A DNA stretch of 9,596 nucleotides from contig RZYD01000069.1 in the NCBI GenBank assembly GCA_009930445.1, positions 1 to 9,596 of the forward strand, in the 5' to 3' direction. Below are positions 4,261 through 9,596 of the stretch, one piece after another. Each line of letters opens with the position of its first letter. Position 1 is the stretch's first letter. The notes below the pieces were generated by a model that was not told the DNA's origin, searched no databases, and was given only the letters and a program-made list of their open reading frames with translations. The position numbers and the translations under genes are program-made. This DNA is from Bacteroidia bacterium (GTDB lineage: Bacteria > Bacteroidota > Bacteroidia > Bacteroidales > BM520).

Positions 4261-6054
4261 ATGGCTACCTATAAATATCACCTGCTCGTTTGCGGAGGTA
4301 CCGGATGCAAAGCTTCCAACAGTGAAGGAATTATTACTGCCCTCAACCGTACCATTGAAGAAAAAGGGCTGGAAAACGATGTTAAAACCGTAACTACAGG
4401 TTGTTTTGGTTTCTGCGAAAAAGGCCCCATCGTTAAAATATTACCGGATAATACCTTTTACACCCAGGTAAAACCTGATGATGCAAAAGAAATTATTGAA
4501 GAACATATTATTAAAGGGCGGAAAGTAACCCGTTTGCTTTATACCGACCCCGAAACCAAAAAACATGTGTCCGACTCAAAACATATGGGTTTTTACCAAA
4601 AACAGATCCGTATTGCGTTGCGAAACTGCGGTTTTCTTGACCCGGAAAACATCGAAGAGTCGATCTCCCGCGATGCCTATCAGGCACTGGGGAAAGCATT
4701 AACAGAAATGAACCCGCAACAAGTCATCGATGAAATCAAAAAATCAGGCCTGCGCGGTCGGGGCGGCGGAGGTTTTCCCACCGGATTAAAATGGGAAATC
4801 GCCGCTAAAAATCAGGCCGATCAAAAATATGTGGTATGTAATGCCGACGAGGGTGACCCCGGGGCATTCATGGATCGTTCCATCCTGGAAGGCGACCCAC
4901 ATTCCGTGCTGGAGGCTATGGCCATTTGTGGTTACACCATGGGCGCCAATAAAGGGCTTATTTACATCCGTGCAGAATACCCGTTAGCAATTAAACGATT
5001 AAAAATTGCCATTAAACAAGCGCAGGAATACGGTCTCCTCGGGCATAATATTATGGGAACAGGATTCGATTTCGATATTGAAATGCGATATGGGGCCGGC
5101 GCTTTTGTTTGTGGAGAAGAAACAGCACTGATCCATTCCATGGAAGGGGAACGCGGCGAACCCACATTCAAACCTCCCTTCCCCGCACAATCGGGTTATA
5201 AAGGCAAACCCACCAACGTAAACAATGTAGAAACTTTTGCCAATGTACCTGTTATTCTCCTTAAAGGAGCTGAATGGTTTTCCAGCATTGGAACGGAAAA
5301 ATCAAAAGGTACAAAAGTATTTGCCCTGGCGGGAAAAATTAATAATGTGGGGCTAATTGAAGTGCCCATGGGAACGACCCTTCGCGAGGTAATCTTTGAA
5401 ATTGGTGGCGGAATTAAAGACGGCAAAAAGTTCAAAGCGGTTCAAACCGGTGGCCCATCCGGTGGCTGTTTGACAGAAAAACATCTCGATACACCTATCG
5501 ACTTCGATAACCTGCTGGCCGCTGGGTCAATGATGGGTTCCGGAGGTATGATTGTAATGGATGAAGACGACTGTATGGTGGCGATGGCAAAATTTTTCCT
5601 CGACTTCACGGTAGAAGAGTCCTGTGGTAAATGTACACCCTGCCGCGTTGGAAACAAACGGCTGTACGAGATACTGGATAAAATTACCAAAGGAGAAGGA
5701 ACACTGGAAGACCTGGATAACCTCCGCAACCTTTCGTATGTAATCAAAGATACTGCATTATGCGGACTGGGACAAACATCACCGAACCCTGTACTTGCCA
5801 CCCTGGATAACTTCTATGATGAATATATTGCGCACGTAGTGGACAAGAAGTGTCCGGCAGGCGCATGTAAGGACCTGATGAACTATTACGTTATCGAAGA
5901 AAACTGCGTAGGCTGTACGGCATGCGCCAGAGCATGTCCGGTGAACTGTATCAGTGGAGAGCGGAAAATGCCTCACCACATTGACCAGACAGCCTGTATC
6001 AAATGTGGTACCTGTATGGAAAAATGTAAGTTTAACGCAATTGAAATTAAATAA
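4261..6054 (+). CDS. hydB: Electron-bifurcating [FeFe]-hydrogenase subunit HydB (NuoF-like, FMN/NAD)
   Basis: 597 residues, full length for HydB/HndC. Domain order: an N-terminal thioredoxin-like [2Fe-2S] domain (C11, C16, C48, C52); the NuoF-type flavin and NAD(H) core with GRGGGGFPTG (166-175), NADEGDPGAF (194-203) and CGEETALIHSMEG (from 284); an SLBB-like region; the NuoF [4Fe-4S] site (C455, C458, C461, C501); and a C-terminal ferredoxin with two [4Fe-4S] motifs (C549, C552, C555, C559 and C579, C582, C585, C589). In the family this subunit holds the FMN at which electrons from NADH and ferredoxin are split or merged. C531 and C536, in CPAGAC just before the ferredoxin, may be extra metal ligands. 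AAGGAG at 4248-4253 sets the start, and 14 bases separate the stop from hydA. Every cofactor motif is intact, in contrast with the preceding HndB-like subunit. Confidence 0.95.
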   Translation: MATYKYHLLVCGGTGCKASNSEGIITALNRTIEEKGLENDVKTVTTGCFGFCEKGPIVKILPDNTFYTQVKPDDAKEIIEEHIIKGRKVTRLLYTDPETKKHVSDSKHMGFYQKQIRIALRNCGFLDPENIEESISRDAYQALGKALTEMNPQQVIDEIKKSGLRGRGGGGFPTGLKWEIAAKNQADQKYVVCNADEGDPGAFMDRSILEGDPHSVLEAMAICGYTMGANKGLIYIRAEYPLAIKRLKIAIKQAQEYGLLGHNIMGTGFDFDIEMRYGAGAFVCGEETALIHSMEGERGEPTFKPPFPAQSGYKGKPTNVNNVETFANVPVILLKGAEWFSSIGTEKSKGTKVFALAGKINNVGLIEVPMGTTLREVIFEIGGGIKDGKKFKAVQTGGPSGGCLTEKHLDTPIDFDNLLAAGSMMGSGGMIVMDEDDCMVAMAKFFLDFTVEESCGKCTPCRVGNKRLYEILDKITKGEGTLEDLDNLRNLSYVIKDTALCGLGQTSPNPVLATLDNFYDEYIAHVVDKKCPAGACKDLMNYYVIEENCVGCTACARACPVNCISGERKMPHHIDQTACIKCGTCMEKCKFNAIEIK

Positions 6055-6068
6055 TCGGGGGCTTTAGA

Positions 6069-7841
6069 ATGGAAAATATCAAATTAACAATCGACAATAA
6101 ACAAGTAGAAGTTCCTGCAGGAACTACCATCCTTGAAGCAGCAAAAAAAATTAATATTCATATTCCGACACTTTGCTACATGTCGCTGAATGACATGCAT
6201 ATTGAAAATAAACCAGGCGGATGCCGGGTATGCGTTGTGGAAGTGGAAGGACGACGTAACCTTGCGCCTTCCTGTGCAACACAGGTTACCGAAGGAATGG
6301 TTGTAAAAACAAACACCGTCCGTGTTCTGAATGCTCGAAGCACAGTTGTGGAGCTAATCCTTTCTGACCATCCCGCCGACTGTCTTATTTGCGCCAAAAA
6401 TGGCAACTGCGAACTTCAAACCCTGGCTCAGGATCTCGGAATCCGGAAAATAACCTATCAGGGCGAACAATCGACCTACCGCGAAGATACTTCTCCCTCC
6501 ATCATCCGTGATGTGGATAAATGCGTGATGTGCCGTCGCTGCGAAATGATGTGTAACGAAGTTCAAACCGTTGGTGCACTCTCTGCCATCAACCGAGGAT
6601 TTAATTCAGTGGTAGCTACGGCTTTCGAACAAAACCTCGAAAAATCGACCTGTACTTACTGCGGCCAATGCGTTGCGGTATGTCCGACCGGTGCCTTGAC
6701 AGAGGTTGATCACACCCGCCAGTTGATTCGCGACCTCGCCGACCCCAATAAAGTAGTTGTAGTGCAAACGGCACCTGCAGTCCGGGCAGCCCTTGGCGAA
6801 GAGTTTGGCAATGCGCCAGGAACGCTGGTAACAGGAAAAATGGCCGCTGCACTCCGTCGTCTGGGATTCGACTATGTTTTCGATACAGACTTTGCTGCTG
6901 ACCTCACCATTATGGAAGAAGGTACAGAGCTACTGGGACGACTCAACCGCTTTCTTGCCGGAGATAAAGACGTGGCCTTACCCATTCTGACCTCCTGCTG
7001 CCCGGCATGGGTTAATTTCTTCGAACATAGTTTCCCGGAGATGCGCGATATCCCTTCGACTGCACGCTCACCGCAGCAGATGTTCGGAGCCATCGCAAAA
7101 ACATACTTTGCCGAAAAAATTGGTGTTCATCGGAAAAAACTAATTGTAGTCTCCATTATGCCTTGTCTGGCCAAAAAATACGAATGCCAGCGTGAAGAAT
7201 TTGCGACTGACGGAGACCCGGATGTTAATTATTCGTTATCAACCCGTGAGCTGGCACATTTGATTAAACAGTCAAATATCGATTTTAATCACCTCCCGGA
7301 TGAAGATTTCGACAATCCTTTGGGTGAATCCACGGGTGCCGGAGTAATTTTCGGAACCACCGGAGGGGTAATCGAAGCCGCCACACGCACGGCCTATGAA
7401 ATACAAACCGGAAAAACATTAAAGAAAGTTGACTTTGAAGAGTTACGTGGATTGGAAGGCATTCGCTCAGCCACCATCGATTTTGATGGTACGCCGATTA
7501 ATATAGGAATAGCGCACGGCCTTGGAAATGCACGTAAACTGCTGGAAAGCATCAAAGACGGCTCCAATAAATTCCACGCAATCGAAATCATGGCTTGCCC
7601 CGGCGGTTGTATCGGCGGGGGAGGCCAACCTTTCCACCATGGCGATAGTAGTATCCTGAAAGCCCGTCAAAAGGCCATCTATACAGAGGATGAAATGAAA
7701 ACACTGCGCAAATCGCATGAAAATCCCTATATTATCAAACTTTACGAAGAGTTCCTCGGAAAGCCCCTGAGCGAAAAAGCTCATCAACTCTTGCACACCC
7801 ACTACTTCGATAAAAGCAAAAAGGAAATTTTCATCGATTAA
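6069..7841 (+). CDS. hydA: [FeFe]-hydrogenase catalytic subunit HydA (bifurcating, group A3 type)
   Basis: 590 residues. The N-terminus is a plant-type [2Fe-2S] domain (C36, C52, C55, C69). Next come a His-Cys [4Fe-4S] site (H101, C105, C108, C114) and two ferredoxin [4Fe-4S] motifs (C152, C155, C158, C162 and C195, C198, C201, C205). The H-cluster domain has canonical loops: TSCCP (C310 as proton-relay cysteine, C311 as ligand), MPCLAKKYE (C366) and MACPGGC (C510, C514). A small C-terminal accessory domain follows, including NPYIIKLYEEFLGKP and a terminal HTHYF. It reversibly reduces protons to H2 in the cytoplasm, fed by the HydB and HydC clusters. The H-cluster needs the HydE, HydF and HydG maturases, none of which is in this window. 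The Shine-Dalgarno region (CGGGGGCTTTAGA) is weak compared with the neighbouring genes, so expression may depend on coupling to hydB, 14 bases upstream. Confidence 0.96.
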   Translation: MENIKLTIDNKQVEVPAGTTILEAAKKINIHIPTLCYMSLNDMHIENKPGGCRVCVVEVEGRRNLAPSCATQVTEGMVVKTNTVRVLNARSTVVELILSDHPADCLICAKNGNCELQTLAQDLGIRKITYQGEQSTYREDTSPSIIRDVDKCVMCRRCEMMCNEVQTVGALSAINRGFNSVVATAFEQNLEKSTCTYCGQCVAVCPTGALTEVDHTRQLIRDLADPNKVVVVQTAPAVRAALGEEFGNAPGTLVTGKMAAALRRLGFDYVFDTDFAADLTIMEEGTELLGRLNRFLAGDKDVALPILTSCCPAWVNFFEHSFPEMRDIPSTARSPQQMFGAIAKTYFAEKIGVHRKKLIVVSIMPCLAKKYECQREEFATDGDPDVNYSLSTRELAHLIKQSNIDFNHLPDEDFDNPLGESTGAGVIFGTTGGVIEAATRTAYEIQTGKTLKKVDFEELRGLEGIRSATIDFDGTPINIGIAHGLGNARKLLESIKDGSNKFHAIEIMACPGGCIGGGGQPFHHGDSSILKARQKAIYTEDEMKTLRKSHENPYIIKLYEEFLGKPLSEKAHQLLHTHYFDKSKKEIFID

Positions 7842-7881
7842 TAGCCATTGTCATAGTTTAAAAAATAAAGGAGACAAAATC

Positions 7882-8370
7882 ATGTCAAGTGTAAAAATAA
7901 AATTAAAAAAAACCGACGTTGACAAACTGGAAGAAGTATGCAACTCCTTCAATAACGACCCGGGTGAACTGATTAATGTACTACATAAAGCGCAGGAAAT
8001 TTTTGGATACCTGCCCAGTGAAGTTCAGGAGGTAATCAGCAGCAAATTGAACGTTCCCGTTGCTAAAGTATACGGTGTAGTCACTTTCTACTCCTTCTTC
8101 ACCATGACACCCAAAGGAAGGTTCCCGATCTCCATTTGTACCGGTACTGCCTGCTATGTAAGAGGTGCTGAAAAAGTACTCGATGAGTTTAAGAAAGAGT
8201 TAAAAATTGAAGTCGGGCAAACAACCGCCGATGGAAAATTCTCCCTCTCCTGTCTGCGGTGTGTGGGTGCATGTGGATTAGCGCCGGTGGTAATGATTGG
8301 CGATAAGACTTACGGCCGTGTGGCACCCGATGATGTCAAGGAGATAATCAAAACATACAACGATTTATAG
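7882..8370 (+). CDS. hydC: Electron-bifurcating hydrogenase subunit HydC (NuoE-like [2Fe-2S])
   Basis: 162 residues, typical of HydC/HndA/NuoE. An N-terminal helical bundle (ELINVLHKAQEIFGYLPSEVQEVISSKLNVP) precedes YGVVTFYSFFTMTPKG and a thioredoxin-like [2Fe-2S] domain with C86 and C91 (CTGTAC) and C127 and C131 (CVGAC). This subunit passes electrons to or from the HydB flavin. AAGGAG at 7868-7873 sets the start. It lies last in the operon, 40 bases after hydA; in Thermotoga and many clostridia hydC comes first, so the order hndB-hydB-hydA-hydC is a rearrangement relative to those. A transcription terminator follows at 8457-8489. Confidence 0.95.
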   Translation: MSSVKIKLKKTDVDKLEEVCNSFNNDPGELINVLHKAQEIFGYLPSEVQEVISSKLNVPVAKVYGVVTFYSFFTMTPKGRFPISICTGTACYVRGAEKVLDEFKKELKIEVGQTTADGKFSLSCLRCVGACGLAPVVMIGDKTYGRVAPDDVKEIIKTYNDL

Positions 8371-8380
8371 TAAACATTCC

Positions 8381-8402
8381 GGGCAGCTATTCTTTACTGC
8401 CC
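8381..8402. other. Stem-loop after hydC
   Basis: GGGCAG (8381-8386) pairs with CTGCCC (8397-8402) around a 10-base loop, 10 bases after the hydC stop. TAAAATAA follows instead of a U-tract, so it is more likely a 3'-end stabilising hairpin than a terminator. Confidence 0.4.
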
Positions 8403-8408
8403 TAAAAT

Positions 8409-8433
8409 AACCTTGAGAGCAATCTGTAAGGTT
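8409..8433 (-). terminator. Weak terminator candidate for the minus-strand operon
   Basis: AACCTT (8409-8414) and AAGGTT (8428-8433) form a 6-bp stem with a 13-base loop. Read on the minus strand it is followed by ATTTTA, so it could end transcripts of the DUF4956-DUF2490 pair. The stem is weak and the loop large. Confidence 0.3.
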
Positions 8434-8456
8434 TTCTCCTTAGTTTTGGTGGTTAT

Positions 8457-8489
8457 GACCCTGTCCTAAGCCGGCAGGGTCTTATTTTT
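8457..8489 (+). terminator. Intrinsic terminator of the hydrogenase operon
   Basis: GACCCTG (8457-8463) and CAGGGTC (8475-8481) pair perfectly, and a G-U and a C-G pair extend the stem to 9 bp with a 7-base loop. The tail TTATTTTT (8482-8489) follows directly. It lies 86 bases after hydC, between convergent genes, and its tail overlaps the last codon of the DUF2490 gene. Confidence 0.8.
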
Positions 8490-9138
8490 ACTTAAACCGA
8501 TACCCCCAGGTTACGTCCAATACGTTTAAAAACTTTGCTTTTGCGGTATAATACTGGTAGAAATACCCGATTTTCAAGCGGTTCCGTGACGGCAAATTCC
8601 AGTCGAACTGGCCGCCAAAACGTATTTTCGTTGGGCTATAGTCCTCCGGATTAAAAAAGTATTCGATAAAAACTTCCGGGTCGGCTTTCCAGTCGGGGAT
8701 ATTATACCCCACTTTAAAGCGAGTTCTAAAGGCCTGATTCAGTGAAACATCCTCCTCATATTCGGCATAATTTGAAAAACGCAGCCGGAGGTCTGCCTCC
8801 ACTCGGTTCACCTCACCCTCCAGAACTGCATCAAGCGAATAACGCATCGTGTACAACGAGCCATCCTGTTTAAGCTCATTATTCAACCGGGCACTGCCAC
8901 CCAACTCCAGAAAAGAGAATACCTGGTACTCTAACCCGGCATCCACCATCCATTCGGCAGGTTCCTGAAAATGCCGCAGATGAATTTCCGGGGTCACTTC
9001 AAGTTTCAGCAGGGCGAAAGGTTGCCACGCCAGAGCTGCAGCATAACGCGCATACCAAACCTGAGAGAATGCAGAAAAAGAATACCCATATAAAATAATA
9101 AAGATAAAAATGCAGCGGAACAACAACGGCCTCTTCAT
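8488..9138 (-). CDS. DUF2490-type outer-membrane beta-barrel protein
   Basis: 216 residues. An N-terminal Sec signal peptide (MKRPLLF, then a hydrophobic stretch to about residue 23, ending SAFSQ) is followed by alternating amphipathic strands rich in aromatic residues: LALAW-like ALAWQPFALLKLEVTPEIHLRH, VDAGLEYQVFSFLELGGSAR, TMRYSLDAVLEGE and ADLRLRFSNYAEY. The last strand is VLDVTWGYRFK, with a charged terminal residue after Phe. Length and strand pattern suggest a 10-12-strand barrel. DUF2490 proteins are frequent in Bacteroidota and have no known function. The start codon overlaps the stop of the upstream DUF4956 gene (ATGA), so the two are co-translated and unrelated in direction and probably in role to the hydrogenase. 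Confidence 0.78.
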   Translation of the reverse strand: MKRPLLFRCIFIFIILYGYSFSAFSQVWYARYAAALAWQPFALLKLEVTPEIHLRHFQEPAEWMVDAGLEYQVFSFLELGGSARLNNELKQDGSLYTMRYSLDAVLEGEVNRVEADLRLRFSNYAEYEEDVSLNQAFRTRFKVGYNIPDWKADPEVFIEYFFNPEDYSPTKIRFGGQFDWNLPSRNRLKIGYFYQYYTAKAKFLNVLDVTWGYRFK

Positions 9139-9596
9139 ACTTTTTCCTGAATATTTTCATAAAAAATATATACATCCGCAGTATCACGCAAAAAATTTAC
9201 ATTTTTCACGGCAAATCGTTTCACCGGAAGCCCGGTACGTAACCGGAGATCCTCGAGCATCTCCGCATAACGCTCCGGTACAATAAGATCAATTCGCTCA
9301 TATTTAATTGTCATCCGTTGTTCCTTATTAAAATACGGGTTCACTTCAAGATAATAGAGTAACCCCACAACAAATGCATTGGCAAAAAACAATTCAGCAT
9401 AACTGATTTTCTTGTTCGCCAGCGCATTAATAACTGAAATGCCAATTACCACAAAAAGATAGGTCATTTCCTTAATCGGAATGGTTTCAGTACGGTAACG
9501 CAAAATCCCGAAAATAGCGAATAACCCCAAAGCGAATCCAAGTTCCAGCTTAACACTCTCCAAAAGAAAACAAATAAGAAAAACAATCATCGAAAT
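9135..9596 (-). CDS. DUF4956-type membrane protein, 5' partial
   Basis: 154 residues are visible, reading from the window edge; the gene continues beyond it. The ATG at 9590 is probably internal, because the family has further N-terminal membrane sequence and the frame is open to the last base. Visible parts are about four hydrophobic segments (IVFLICFLL, LGFALGLFAIFGIL, YLFVVIGISVINAL, LFFANAFVVGLLYYL), the conserved cytoplasmic-looking RYRTETIPIKEMTYL, and a soluble C-terminal domain with ERIDLIVPERYAEMLEDLRLRTGLPVKRF. In other genomes DUF4956 proteins often sit beside a VTC-domain polyphosphate polymerase-like gene; if so here, that gene would lie just outside the window. Function is unknown. 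Confidence 0.78.
   Translation of the reverse strand: MSMIVFLICFLLESVKLELGFALGLFAIFGILRYRTETIPIKEMTYLFVVIGISVINALANKKISYAELFFANAFVVGLLYYLEVNPYFNKEQRMTIKYERIDLIVPERYAEMLEDLRLRTGLPVKRFAVKNVNFLRDTADVYIFYENIQEKV

Noticed and set aside
9135..9590. ATG at 9590 as the true start of the DUF4956 gene
   Set aside because: The frame stays open to the window edge and the family has more membrane sequence before this point, so the gene is treated as partial.
1..9596. CRISPR array, tRNA, rRNA or transposase gene
   Set aside because: No regularly spaced repeats, cloverleaf or rRNA-like sequence, or transposase motifs were seen on either strand.

Overview
The window most likely comes from a fermentative, anaerobic member of the Bacteroidota. 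Three things suggest this: a DUF2490-type outer-membrane protein next to a DUF4956 membrane protein on the minus strand, a -33/-7 promoter of the Bacteroidota type (TTTG, 20 bases, TAGTTTTG) ahead of the main operon, and an AT-rich composition. No rRNA or marker gene is present, so the phylum call is an inference. The main content is an electron-bifurcating [FeFe]-hydrogenase locus.

Layout. (1) Positions 1-3488 (+) hold a tight five-gene regulatory or sensory cassette: the 3' part of an RsbT-like anti-sigma-type ATPase, a putative sensory [FeFe]-hydrogenase with an H-cluster domain and extra [4Fe-4S] domains, a DRTGG-domain protein, a PHP-domain putative phosphoesterase and a second GHKL ATPase. 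The last four genes overlap each other by 4-17 bases. (2) Positions 3489-3849 are non-coding and regulatory. They hold two adjacent palindromes that resemble operators of the NADH/NAD+ sensor Rex, a Bacteroidota promoter, a 16-bp inverted repeat and a second promoter-like -7 box. (3) Positions 3850-8370 (+) encode the enzyme: an HndB-like small subunit lacking every cysteine, HydB (NuoF-like, flavin and NAD site), HydA (catalytic H-cluster subunit) and HydC (NuoE-like). (4) Positions 8371-8487 hold stem-loops between convergent transcription units, including a good intrinsic terminator. (5) Positions 8488-9596 (-) carry the overlapping DUF4956 and DUF2490 genes; the first runs off the window.

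How it fits together (family knowledge plus inference). HydABC/HndABCD enzymes couple oxidation of NADH and reduced ferredoxin to H2 evolution, or the reverse. The upstream cassette is a recurring neighbour of such hydrogenases in anaerobes such as Thermotoga and clostridia, and no function has been settled for most of its members. A reasonable model is that the H-cluster protein senses H2 or redox state and passes the signal through the GHKL ATPases, DRTGG and PHP proteins, while Rex-type control at 3553-3587 tunes the structural operon to NADH/NAD+. The points most worth checking are the cysteine-free HndB-like subunit, the paired Rex-like operators and the altered H-cluster loops of the sensory protein.
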